A stretch of DNA of 58,323 nt from Desulfovibrio sp. (GTDB lineage Bacteria; Desulfobacterota; Desulfovibrionia; Desulfovibrionales; Desulfovibrionaceae). Shown piece after piece: positions 41,410 to 50,183 of the stretch. Below the pieces are notes generated by a model, which saw only the letters and a list, made by a program, of their open reading frames with translations, had not been told where the DNA came from and did not search any database. Position numbers and translations under genes: made by a program. Every line of letters starts with the position of its first letter. Position 1 is the first letter of the stretch. The stretch is taken from positions 1 to 58,323 of the forward strand of contig JAISLI010000029.1 in NCBI GenBank assembly GCA_031291035.1, read 5' to 3'.

Positions 41410-43984
41410 CGATATTGACAATACCGCCCGTCTCGAAGCGGAAGAACTGGTCCTTGACGGCGTTCGCTACGCGGATCTGCCGCGGGATGGTCAGATTTGG
41501 CGCTTGGGCAGCACAAACCCGCGCTGGCGCGGAGAGTTGCCCTTTATGCCCCCCCCGCCCGACACCGGGGATATCCGGTTTTCCGCGTCGCGGGGGCTGT
41601 GGCTCGGCCGGGGAGCAAGTCCGCCTCTCGCCGCGGTCTGTTGCGGTCTCGGAAGCGTCTGGCCGCACATGGGCCGGGAACTGCACGACAATTTTCCCGC
41701 CGCCAGGGCCGGGATGGAACGGGTCGCGGCGGCGGCGGACTGGGACGTTCTCGCCCTCATGGACGAGCCGGACGCGGAAAGGATCAGCCATACCCGCTGG
41801 CAGCAGCCGTATCTTTTCCTGCTGGAATACGCCCAGTGGAGCCAGTTCGCCGCGCTGGGCCTCGAACCCGCCCTGCTCTGCGGCCACAGCCTCGGAGAAC
41901 TTGTCGCCCTGTGCTTTGCCGGCGTCTATACGCCGGAAATCGCTTGGTACATTCTGGATACCCGCGCCATGCACATGGCGGAGATGGAAGCGAACTCCAC
42001 GCGGGAAAACGGCATGATGGCCGTGCATGCCGACGCCGGCGTCATCGCCCGGATACGCGGGGCCTGGCCTGGCCTGCTCGTGTCCAGTTACAACACGCCC
42101 CGGCAGTTCATCGTGAGCGGCCCGCGCGAAGCTCTGGGCGAGGCCCGCAAATGGCTGCGCAAACAGCGCATTCCGGCAATTTTGCTCAACGTGGGTCTTG
42201 CCTACCATCATCCGGGCATGCGCATCCTGCGGGATCTTTCCCTGCGCCGCCTCAACGCGCTGCCCATGAGCGCCCCGCGCCACAGGGTACTCAGCAGCAT
42301 TACGGCGGACTTTTACCCTGGGGATCAACCCGCCATCTGCCGCTGCATCGCGGAGCTGGATGAAAACCCGGTGCGCTGGACGGATTGCGTGAAGATCATG
42401 CGCGAAGGGCAGGGCATACGCCATTTTCTCGAATTCGGGCCGCAGGACACCCTGTGCAGCCTTATCGCGGACAATGACGCCCGCGCCCTGTGCCTGCCTG
42501 TGGGCCGCAAGGGACATGAAAGCGAACAGATGCGCCAGGCCTGCGCCCGTCTTTACGCGCTTGGCGGCCTGCCCCGTCCGGCCGTGCGTGCCGCTCTGCG
42601 GGCCAGAAATCTTTCCGGCCTTCCGGAGACGGCAAAGGAGGTCGCGTCCGCCCCGCCGCAACGACTGTTCAGCGCGGATCCGCGTTTTGCCGCATACATG
42701 CACAATATAGCGGAAATATTGGCAAAAGCCGCAAACTGCCCCAGACGCGACATCCGTCCGGAAACGGATTTGCGCTATGATCTTTCCCTGCGCTCCAGCA
42801 GCTTTCCCCTTCTGTTGCGGGAAATTGAGGAGGCCACGGGAGTGCGCCTGCTTTTTGAAAACCTGCTCGGCATAACCTCTGTGGGAGACCTGGCCCGGGC
42901 GCTTTGCTCCGCCGGTCCGGATACGGAGCGGGAGGAACGGAAGCCGGCGGCCCCGGCTCAAACGCGGAAAAACGAAACCGCGGAGGCCCCGCGCGGCCGC
43001 CGCTTTGTGGAACTGCCGGAAATTTCCACACTTGTATTCCTCCCGGCGATTCCCGCCCCTTCATCCACGGCAATCAACGGGGAGTGCCATTTTTCCCGCT
43101 TTGCCGACCCTTCTCTTGCCGCGCACATCATCCGCCGGCGGGCGGAGATGCCCTGTCTTCCCGTAAGCCGCGCCATGCAGGCTCTTGTGGAAGGGGCCGG
43201 TCTGCTTTTCCCGCGGCTCGCCGGCCACGGCCTTTCGGATATCCGTTTTTTTGACATGCCCCTGCTGCCGCCAGGCGTTACCAGGGAATGTCCTCTTGCC
43301 GTAAACGCCCAGGCAAGGTTCACGCATGACGGCCTGATGACGCAACTGTGCCGCGCCACGCTTCTTGTGCGGGACATTACCCGGAACGGCCGCCGCGCGG
43401 ACACGCGCGCGGAAGTCATGAACGGCACGGTGCACATGACGGCCGCGCCCTATGAACCCCGTCTCCTCTGGCCGGCGCCGCCCGACAGCGAAGGCCCCGG
43501 AGAAGACGCAGGCATCAAAAATTTTTATGACGCCGTGGGCCTTGCCGCGCCCTGGCGGCTCCTCGCGGAGTACAGGGAGCTTTTTACGGGCGCGTATCTG
43601 GCCCGAATGGCGCCGGGACAGAACCGCCCCGGCGGGAAAAATATTGTCCGGGGCGAAAGCATTGCCCAAAAAGAAAAATCACGCTATGCTGCAACCCTGT
43701 GTATAGTTGAAGGGATGGTGCAGGCCGCCCTGATGGCTGTCGCCGGAATCGCCGGGGGGTCGGAGAAACCCGGAGAGGTTCTTGCGGCGTTGCGCCCTTG
43801 GCGGCTCAATGCGGCCGGGTTTGTCGTCTTCAATACTTTGACGCCCGCTCCGGGAACACGGCGTATACAAATGCGCAAATCCTGGGATGACGGGAGAACC
43901 GTGCGATTTGACGCGCAGGCCACCGACGGGCGGGGGCAGGCGCTCGTTAGTCTGCACCATTTGGAATTTTTTCGCCAAAAATAA
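41396..43984 (+). CDS. PKS-like protein: acyltransferase, carrier and dehydratase domains
   Basis: An 862-residue protein. Residues ~60-390 form a malonyl-type acyltransferase with the nucleophile elbow GHSLGE (Ser165), a matching TRAMHMA Arg, LAYHHPGM for the usual HxxH region, and FLEFGPQDTL. Residues ~430-500 look like an acyl carrier domain: DLRYDLSLRSSSF aligns with the phosphopantetheine site, but the usual Asp before Ser467 is Arg. Residues ~560-860 resemble a PKS double-hotdog dehydratase, with His577 in HIIRRRAEMP (HxxxGxxxxP-like) and E772xxxQ776 in the second half. There is no ketosynthase or reductase, so it must cooperate with other enzymes. It overlaps rimM and begins a surface-export cluster. 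Confidence 0.75.
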   Translation: MPAADDIDNTARLEAEELVLDGVRYADLPRDGQIWRLGSTNPRWRGELPFMPPPPDTGDIRFSASRGLWLGRGASPPLAAVCCGLGSVWPHMGRELHDNFPAARAGMERVAAAADWDVLALMDEPDAERISHTRWQQPYLFLLEYAQWSQFAALGLEPALLCGHSLGELVALCFAGVYTPEIAWYILDTRAMHMAEMEANSTRENGMMAVHADAGVIARIRGAWPGLLVSSYNTPRQFIVSGPREALGEARKWLRKQRIPAILLNVGLAYHHPGMRILRDLSLRRLNALPMSAPRHRVLSSITADFYPGDQPAICRCIAELDENPVRWTDCVKIMREGQGIRHFLEFGPQDTLCSLIADNDARALCLPVGRKGHESEQMRQACARLYALGGLPRPAVRAALRARNLSGLPETAKEVASAPPQRLFSADPRFAAYMHNIAEILAKAANCPRRDIRPETDLRYDLSLRSSSFPLLLREIEEATGVRLLFENLLGITSVGDLARALCSAGPDTEREERKPAAPAQTRKNETAEAPRGRRFVELPEISTLVFLPAIPAPSSTAINGECHFSRFADPSLAAHIIRRRAEMPCLPVSRAMQALVEGAGLLFPRLAGHGLSDIRFFDMPLLPPGVTRECPLAVNAQARFTHDGLMTQLCRATLLVRDITRNGRRADTRAEVMNGTVHMTAAPYEPRLLWPAPPDSEGPGEDAGIKNFYDAVGLAAPWRLLAEYRELFTGAYLARMAPGQNRPGGKNIVRGESIAQKEKSRYAATLCIVEGMVQAALMAVAGIAGGSEKPGEVLAALRPWRLNAAGFVVFNTLTPAPGTRRIQMRKSWDDGRTVRFDAQATDGRGQALVSLHHLEFFRQK

Positions 43985-44077
43985 CTATGTTGTCATGACG
44001 TATTTTCCGAGGTTGAAAAAGCCTGAACGTGTTTTGCCCCGCCGCTGTGCGCGCTGTAAAAACGGGGCGGGCGGGAA

Positions 44078-45577
44078 ATGGGGACGGCAATGACTCAGGC
44101 GTTGTCAACGGAAACAAAAAATTCGACGCTTCCGAAGACGCGGCATGCGCGGGCGCTGTTCTGCCTGTGTCTGCTCCTCCTTTTTCCGGCCTGCGCTTCC
44201 AACAAGGCAGGCCTGAAATCGCCGGAACTTCCGGCCAGACACTGGCTGGAAGAGGCCCCCGGCGTGCCGGTGGAAAACAGGGAAAAACTTGAGGCCGCTG
44301 TCCCCAATCTTTACGATCCCGACAAGGTTTTCTCTTTTGAGGAATGCGTCTATCTGGCTATTCAACAGTCCCCTCTTCTTGTCAACAGCGCGGTAACCCT
44401 GGAAATCAAGCGCGTGGACCTTACCAGCGCCGTGTGGCAGTACCTGCCCGAGCCGCGCATGACCATCGGTGTTTCAAACAACCTGACCCATTACAATACC
44501 AACGTACGGGATACGCCGGGCGACTACGGCCGCCCCAAGCCGGATATCGGCTTTCACGCCGCCTTCCCCAACCCCGTTGCCACCTATTTTCAACACCAGG
44601 CCAGAAAAATCATGGTCAATATCGCCATAGCCATGCACCGCAAGGTTATCGGTGAAACCATTTACAAAATAGCCCAAGCATATCTGCAGCTTCAGGCCAA
44701 GGAAAAAATTTCGGCGGTTCAGAAAGAGCTTCTGCCTCTGGGCAAAGAACTCGTGGCCTACTGGCAGCAGGTGGAACTTGTTGAAGGCCGCCAGGGAACC
44801 TCGCTCAACTTGGCCAAACAACATGAGCGCGAACTGGAACTGATGGTGGAACAGACAAGCATGCAGGAAACCATCCAGCGGACGCAGCTCAAGATACTGA
44901 CCGGCGTGGAACCGGCCCAGCGCCTCCAGGCAAGCACCAGCAACGCGGACAGCATGCTGGCCGGTTTTGACGGGAGCAAGCTCGCCTGGGACGAACGCTG
45001 GCCCTTGCTGGAAGACGAATATCTTTTGCGGGGCCAGGTGAAACTGGCGGATTATAACATTATGGTGGCCTGGGCGCAGTATATGCCGGACATGACCCTG
45101 CAGTACGACAAAAATCCGCCGGCCGGACAATACCAGCCCCCAAGCGGCATGGAAGATCATTTCCTGCATTTCAATTTCAATTTCCCGCTGATTGACTGGG
45201 GCCGCCGTTACAGGGGCGTGCAGACGGCCAGAATGAGCAAGGCCCAGGCATTCCACGAGATGTCGCGCAGGCGTACCGATTATTCCAACGAGTGGCTCCA
45301 GGCCGAACAGAAGGGCACTTTGGCCGTCACCCAGTTCAAACTGGCGCAAACGCGCTATGACACGGCGGAAATGCAGTACAAGGAGGCCCGGATATCTTTC
45401 AGGGCGGGCACGGAGCAGCTTCCGGCCGTGGCCGAACGCCATGAGGCCATGGTCAGGGCGCGCATCGCCATGACAGAGGCCGAACTTGAATTGCGGCTCG
45501 CCAGACTGAACTGGATGTATCTTGCCGGCCTCCTGCAGGAACACTTTCTGGGCCTGCCCGCCAAGGAGTTTCTGTGA
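44078..45577 (+). CDS. TolC-family outer-membrane factor, probable lipoprotein
   Basis: A 499-residue protein. A hydrophobic leader ends FPACASN, a plausible though not ideal lipobox, so the mature protein would start at that Cys. The body has two long coiled-coil halves typical of TolC/OprM-type trimers (FEECVYLAIQQSPLLVNSAV; PLIDWGRRYRGVQTARMSKAQAF). The ATG at 44090, with GGGGA before it, is an alternative start. It probably forms the outer-membrane channel for the adaptor encoded next (4-base overlap). No inner-membrane pump is encoded beside it. Confidence 0.82.
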   Translation: MGTAMTQALSTETKNSTLPKTRHARALFCLCLLLLFPACASNKAGLKSPELPARHWLEEAPGVPVENREKLEAAVPNLYDPDKVFSFEECVYLAIQQSPLLVNSAVTLEIKRVDLTSAVWQYLPEPRMTIGVSNNLTHYNTNVRDTPGDYGRPKPDIGFHAAFPNPVATYFQHQARKIMVNIAIAMHRKVIGETIYKIAQAYLQLQAKEKISAVQKELLPLGKELVAYWQQVELVEGRQGTSLNLAKQHERELELMVEQTSMQETIQRTQLKILTGVEPAQRLQASTSNADSMLAGFDGSKLAWDERWPLLEDEYLLRGQVKLADYNIMVAWAQYMPDMTLQYDKNPPAGQYQPPSGMEDHFLHFNFNFPLIDWGRRYRGVQTARMSKAQAFHEMSRRRTDYSNEWLQAEQKGTLAVTQFKLAQTRYDTAEMQYKEARISFRAGTEQLPAVAERHEAMVRARIAMTEAELELRLARLNWMYLAGLLQEHFLGLPAKEFL

Positions 45578-46491
45578 TACCGCGAGCCGCGCCGCTTTTT
45601 TTGTCCCTGGCCTTCCTGTGCCTGCCGCTCGTCATGCCGGCGGGGGTTTTGTCGGCGGAAGCCCCTCCCACCATTCTCACCGGAAAAATTGTCGCCACCG
45701 TCACCCGCGCCGTACCCATGCCTTTCAACAGCATAGTGGATGAAGTGCTGGTAAAGCCGGGCGATGCCGTGACCAGGAACGCGCCCCTCATACGCTACCA
45801 CTTGCAGGAAGAGGCGGAGCGTATCCTGCAGCGTGAGGTGACCACCGGCGCGGATACGGAAGAAACGCGGAGCCAGGTGTTGAATATGGAGCGGCAGCTG
45901 GCGGAAACCATCGCCCAGCGCAACAGGGCGCAGCAGCTTGCGGTGTCGGGACTGGGGTCGCACCAGGCGTCGGCGCGTCTGGAAGACGACGTGCGTTCCC
46001 TCAAACAGCGCATTGAGCTGCTCAACGCCGCCATATGCAAAAGGGAAAGCATCTTTGCCGACCGCCTGAAAGAACTGGAAAGCTATTTCGGCGTGCCCGT
46101 CAGGGCGGGAGAGCAATTGCCCCCGGAACTCACGCTCACCTCCCCCATTCAGGGACATGTGTTGTCCCTGAGCGGCGCGGTGAATCCCGGCGCTTTGCTG
46201 AACGCCGGGGCAACGCCGGTTCAGGTGGGACGGCTTGATCCCATGCTCATTCAGGTTCATGTATATGAAGCGGAAATCACCGGCATCAGGCTGGGAGACA
46301 CCGCCACCGTGGAAGTTCCCTCGCTGGACAACAGGAACTTTACGGCGGTCGTTACCGAAATTTCCTGGATTTCCACAGATATGAACGTGTCAAACCCCTC
46401 GTATTATATGGTGGAGTTGCAAGTGCCCAACCATAATCTGGAACTCAAGCCCGGCTTCAAGACAGTGGTGCGTTTTGGCGGGAGAAAATAG
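45574..46491 (+). CDS. Periplasmic adaptor (HlyD/RND membrane-fusion family)
   Basis: A 305-residue protein that starts at a GTG overlapping the previous stop codon (GTGA). Residues 1-28 form a signal peptide ending VLSAEA. The biotinyl-lipoyl-like half has MPFNSIVDEVLVKPGDAV, followed by a helical hairpin (QLAETIAQRNRAQQLAVSGL, SLKQRIELLNAAICKRES). The second lipoyl half has TLTSPIQGHVLSLSGAVNPG and a beta-barrel follows. It would bridge an inner-membrane exporter and the TolC-type channel. The partner exporter is not evident unless the flippase or another locus supplies it. Confidence 0.82.
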   Translation: MIPRAAPLFLSLAFLCLPLVMPAGVLSAEAPPTILTGKIVATVTRAVPMPFNSIVDEVLVKPGDAVTRNAPLIRYHLQEEAERILQREVTTGADTEETRSQVLNMERQLAETIAQRNRAQQLAVSGLGSHQASARLEDDVRSLKQRIELLNAAICKRESIFADRLKELESYFGVPVRAGEQLPPELTLTSPIQGHVLSLSGAVNPGALLNAGATPVQVGRLDPMLIQVHVYEAEITGIRLGDTATVEVPSLDNRNFTAVVTEISWISTDMNVSNPSYYMVELQVPNHNLELKPGFKTVVRFGGRK

Positions 46492-47920
46492 GCAATCCGC
46501 CAAAATAAAGCTGAAGAGCATTCCCAGGCGATTCGGATATGTCGTGGGCGCGCAGTGGCTGCGCGATCTGGTCTGGGCGGCCTTTACCATCCTGCTTGCC
46601 CGCCACAGCAAGGACATGCTCGGGCAGATCATGCTGGCCCTGTCATACGGGTATCTTGTCAAGACTGTGGCCGACATCGGCCTCAACGAATTTCTCCTCT
46701 CCACATTTGCCCGCCGGGAAGCCCGCCCCAGGGTTTTGCTGGGCGGCGTCACCTGGCTCAAATTCACCCTGCTTGCCGCGGCGCTCTGTGTTGTCTGGAT
46801 TGTGACCGGCGCGCAAGGCTACACGCCGGAACTACGGCTCATCGTGCTCTGCATCGCGGCCGGTTTCGGCCTTGACGGGGTAAGCGAGTCCTTTTTCGCC
46901 CTTTGCCAGGCGCGGGGCCGTCAGGATATGGAAATGCGCATACGCGCCCCCGCCGCGTTCATCGGCATCGGATTCGGTGTTGTCTGCGTTCTGCTGAGCG
47001 CGTCGCCCCTTGTGATTGCCATGTACAAGATGCTGGAATCGCTCATCTGCATGGCTTTCGCCTGTCTCGCCCTGGGCCGGAATCCCCTGGCCGGAGTCGG
47101 TTTTTCCGTGGTGATGGAACTGTTCCGCCGGATGAAACGCGGGATTGTGTTCACGGGCATGAGCCTTTGCGCCATGTTCTACAATAAAATCAACGTGTTT
47201 TTTCTCAAACGGTATGGCGGGGACGGGGCTGTCGGCAGCTACGGAGTGGCCTGGGAAGTGGTGGAGGGGCTCACTGTGCTGCTTTCGGGGGCTTTGCTGG
47301 GCAAGGTAATTTTTCCGCTTCTGGCACAATTGTGGAAAGAAGACCGTCAGGCCTTCAAACGCCTCTCCGGCCAGACGGCCCGTTCACTCTGGGCGGCCGC
47401 GCTGCCGATGATTTTTGTGCTCTGCGTCGAGAGCGACCGCCTCCTGCCTCTCATATACGGGCAGGATTACCGCGGCGCCGCCACAGCGCAACGTCTGCTT
47501 ACGCCTTGCCTTGCCACCGCCTTTCTGCACAATCTCGCGGCCTACGCCATGATAGGCATGCGGCGGCACACGTTGCTGTTTCTGTTTTATCTGAGCGGGC
47601 TTGTCGTCAACATTGTCTGTTGCTGCCTGCTCATTCCGGCGGCGCCGCTGGAAGGAGCGGCGCTTTCCCTGACGGCGGCCAAGGTATGGGTGGCGGCGCT
47701 GACGGTTTCCTTCTTCCAATGGACGGTCAGACCCATGTCGCCGGGACAATGGGGATTGCTCCTCGCGGCGGCCCTTTCCTCCCTGTTTCTGTGGTGGGGC
47801 GTTGCCCTTGTCCCGACGCTGCCGCGCGAAGCGGCGGAACTGGCCGGATTGGTTCCCCTGCTGACCCTGCTGTGGGTTTGGCGGCCCCCGTCTCCGGTCG
47901 AACGTAATTCCGCGACCTGA
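46475..47920 (+). CDS. MOP-superfamily flippase, Wzx/polysaccharide-exporter like
   Basis: A 481-residue membrane protein with about 12-14 hydrophobic segments. Motifs fit lipid-linked glycan flippases: LGQIMLALSYGYLVKTVADIGL, FYNKINVFFLKRYGGDGAVG, then VESDRLLPLIYGQDY and AYAMIGMRRHTLLF. The longest frame uses a TTG at 46475 that overlaps the adaptor by 17 bases; the true start may be slightly downstream. It presumably moves an undecaprenyl- or other lipid-linked sugar made by the following glycosyltransferase across the inner membrane. Confidence 0.8.
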   Translation: MAGENRQSAKIKLKSIPRRFGYVVGAQWLRDLVWAAFTILLARHSKDMLGQIMLALSYGYLVKTVADIGLNEFLLSTFARREARPRVLLGGVTWLKFTLLAAALCVVWIVTGAQGYTPELRLIVLCIAAGFGLDGVSESFFALCQARGRQDMEMRIRAPAAFIGIGFGVVCVLLSASPLVIAMYKMLESLICMAFACLALGRNPLAGVGFSVVMELFRRMKRGIVFTGMSLCAMFYNKINVFFLKRYGGDGAVGSYGVAWEVVEGLTVLLSGALLGKVIFPLLAQLWKEDRQAFKRLSGQTARSLWAAALPMIFVLCVESDRLLPLIYGQDYRGAATAQRLLTPCLATAFLHNLAAYAMIGMRRHTLLFLFYLSGLVVNIVCCCLLIPAAPLEGAALSLTAAKVWVAALTVSFFQWTVRPMSPGQWGLLLAAALSSLFLWWGVALVPTLPREAAELAGLVPLLTLLWVWRPPSPVERNSAT

Positions 47921-47946
47921 CCTTCAAAAGGAATCCCGAAAAAAAA

Positions 47947-49056
47947 ATGCCAAGACAGCCGCGCGTTCTTTTTCTCATGGAAGATCTCTGTTTCGGGGGC
48001 ACGCAGCTCCAGATGCTGGAATTGGCGCGACGCCTGGACAGGACGCGCTTCGTTCCATCCATGTTGACGCTTGCCGGCAAAACGGACATGGACGACGCGG
48101 CCCGTAACGCCGAAATAGAACTCGGCCATCTGGGCGCCGGCCGTTCCGTTCCCCGCCTGTTTTTTTTGCGGCTTGGCCGCGCGCTGAAAAAGACCAGGCC
48201 GGACATCCTTGTACCCTGCACCGCCCTGCCCAACATCTGGGGCCGGATCTGGGGCCGGGCGGCCGGAGTGCCCGTCATTGTCGGCACGTGCAGGGGCGGC
48301 GGCGGGCCGCGTCGCCAGCACGAGCGTCTGCTTTGGCGTCTGACGGAACAAATAATCTGCAACTCTGAAGACTTGCGCGGAGCGCTCCAGGTTGCCGGCG
48401 TGCCCGCAAGCCATCTGGTCTGCATTCCCAACGGCGTTGACACGCTTCGCTTCGTTCCGGCGGAGCTTCCGCCTTCCGCCCGCAAGCCGGTGATTCTGTG
48501 CGTGGCGCGTCTTGCCCGCGACAAGGATCATTTAACGCTTTTCCGGGCTTTTGAGCGTATTGTGCAAGGCATGCCGCAAGCGCGTCTGCGCATTGTGGGC
48601 GACGGACCGGAACGCCCGGCGCTGAAGGCCTGGGCCGCACGTTATGCGGCAGGGGAGAACATCGACTTTTTTCCCGGCACCGCTGATGTGCGCCCCCATT
48701 ATGATGAAGCCCGACTTTTTGCGCTTGCCTCCGTGCGGGAAGGGCAACCCAACGTGCTGCTGGAAGCCATGGCCTGCGGCCTGCCGGTCTGCGCCACCGC
48801 CGTGGGCGGCATTCCCGCGCTTGTTGGAAACAGCGCCCTGCTTTCTCCGGCCGGAGATGTCAGAGCGCTCGCCGAAAACTGCATGCGGCTGCTTGCCGAG
48901 CCGCGCCTCGGAGACGCCCTGGGACGCGCGGGCAGAGAAGGCGTGGAGCGGAAATTTTCCTTCAGCCGCATGGTGGCCGCGCACGAGGCGCTTTTTACGC
49001 GCTTATGGGAAAATTATGAGAAAAAATACGGCAATAGAGAGCATACAAAAAATTGA
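47947..49056 (+). CDS. Glycosyltransferase family 4 (GT-B fold)
   Basis: A 369-residue GT4 enzyme. The N-terminal half has FLMEDLCFGGTQLQMLELAR. The nucleotide-sugar-binding half has CIPNGVDTLRF, VARLARDKDHLTLFRAF and the EX7E-type motif EGQPNVLLEAMACGLPV. Donor and acceptor cannot be told from sequence. It follows the flippase after a 26-base gap and overlaps the deacetylase gene by 41 bases, which implies coupled translation. Confidence 0.87.
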   Translation: MPRQPRVLFLMEDLCFGGTQLQMLELARRLDRTRFVPSMLTLAGKTDMDDAARNAEIELGHLGAGRSVPRLFFLRLGRALKKTRPDILVPCTALPNIWGRIWGRAAGVPVIVGTCRGGGGPRRQHERLLWRLTEQIICNSEDLRGALQVAGVPASHLVCIPNGVDTLRFVPAELPPSARKPVILCVARLARDKDHLTLFRAFERIVQGMPQARLRIVGDGPERPALKAWAARYAAGENIDFFPGTADVRPHYDEARLFALASVREGQPNVLLEAMACGLPVCATAVGGIPALVGNSALLSPAGDVRALAENCMRLLAEPRLGDALGRAGREGVERKFSFSRMVAAHEALFTRLWENYEKKYGNREHTKN

Positions 49057-50050
49057 GGGCAATTTCCCGGCTACTTCCTTGGGGGCGCCGCTCTATGTGA
49101 TCGTAAGCCTGGATGTGGAGGAGGAGGGTCTTTTTTCCGGGCGTTATCCTGCCGCCGGGTGCGGCGTGCGCAATGTGGCGCTTCTGCCGCGCCTCGCTCC
49201 GTTTACGCGAAAACTGGGGTTCCCGCTCACGCTCTTCTGCACCTACACGGTTTTTGACAATGCCGATGCCCGGCGTGTGCTGGCCTTCATGCGGGATGCC
49301 TGCGGAGCGGAAATCGCGGCACATCTGCATCACTGGAGTACCCCGCCCCTGCGTTCCGCCGGCGCGGAAACAAAAATACCGGAGCGCACGCATTGTCTGC
49401 GGGACAGCCTTCTGCGCCGGCGCCTGGACAATTTGCTGACGGCGGGCCGGCGGTTTCAGGGCGCGCCCCTGACGAGCTTCCGCATGGGACGCTGGGATTT
49501 GAAATCGACGCTGCGCCCGCTGCTGGGGGAATTCGGCATCACGCTGGACAGTTCCGTCTGCCCCTTGCGCGCGTTCAGGGATGGCGCGGACCATTTTCTC
49601 GCGCCGGCGGACCCCTACTGGGTTGACGACGCGGGGCGGGACCTGCTGGAATCGCCCGTTACGCAGATTACGCCCGCGCCGTGGCTCGCGCGTTTATGGC
49701 ATCAGCATGTCCGTCAGCCGGCCCTGCTGGATTCCTTCCACTGTTGGGGGGCCGTCAGCGCCAATCCTGTATGGCACAGCGAAGGAATCATGCGTTTGGC
49801 AGCCCGTCTGCATGTCCTGCGCGGCGGCAGGGTGCTGCATCTGTTCTGGCATTCCTCTGAAATGCTGCCCGGCGCGTCGCCGAACGTGCCGGATCAAGCC
49901 GCTTCCAGGGCGCTTTTCAAAAAAATCCGCTCTTTTCTGCGCTGGCTGAAAGAAAACTTCACGGTTTGCGCCGTCACGGCGGCCCAACTGCGCGGCGCGG
50001 CGGCATCGCTCAACTTTCCCGGCCGTCCGCCGGACAGCGGAGACTGGTAA
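49016..50050 (+). CDS. Divergent polysaccharide-deacetylase-like protein (WalW-like)
   Basis: A 344-residue protein. YVIVSLDVEEEG resembles the metal/acid strand of NodB-type deacetylases, and EIAAHLHHW supplies the expected His pair. SFRMGRWD and DSSVCP are typical of the catalytic barrel, and LHLFWHSSEMLPGASPN of the C-terminal His motif. It probably removes acetyl groups from a surface glycan, or binds one. The start at 49016 (MRKNTAIESIQKIEG) lies inside the glycosyltransferase gene in another frame. It is the last gene of the cluster. Confidence 0.7.
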   Translation: MRKNTAIESIQKIEGNFPATSLGAPLYVIVSLDVEEEGLFSGRYPAAGCGVRNVALLPRLAPFTRKLGFPLTLFCTYTVFDNADARRVLAFMRDACGAEIAAHLHHWSTPPLRSAGAETKIPERTHCLRDSLLRRRLDNLLTAGRRFQGAPLTSFRMGRWDLKSTLRPLLGEFGITLDSSVCPLRAFRDGADHFLAPADPYWVDDAGRDLLESPVTQITPAPWLARLWHQHVRQPALLDSFHCWGAVSANPVWHSEGIMRLAARLHVLRGGRVLHLFWHSSEMLPGASPNVPDQAASRALFKKIRSFLRWLKENFTVCAVTAAQLRGAAASLNFPGRPPDSGDW

Positions 50051-50075
50051 ACCCTCCGGAGACAGGGTAATGTTT

Positions 50076-50140
50076 CAATCCACAGCCGGCTCCTGTCCGC
50101 CGACCGACTCCGGCCCGGCGGACAGGAGCCGGGTGGATTG
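50076..50140 (+). other. Very stable hairpin between the surface cluster and the HD gene
   Basis: CAATCCAC (50076-50083) pairs with GTGGATTG (50133-50140). After a 2-base bulge, CCGGCTCCTGTCCGCCG (50086-50102) pairs perfectly with 50116-50132. This gives 25 base pairs and a 13-base loop. There is no T-run on either side, so it is not a classical terminator. It may be a rho-dependent or processing signal, a structured leader of the HD gene, or a small palindromic repeat. Confidence 0.8.
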
Positions 50141-50183
50141 CCCCTCCCTGAGGGAGAGGTTTCAAACCATAGAGGAATTTTTG

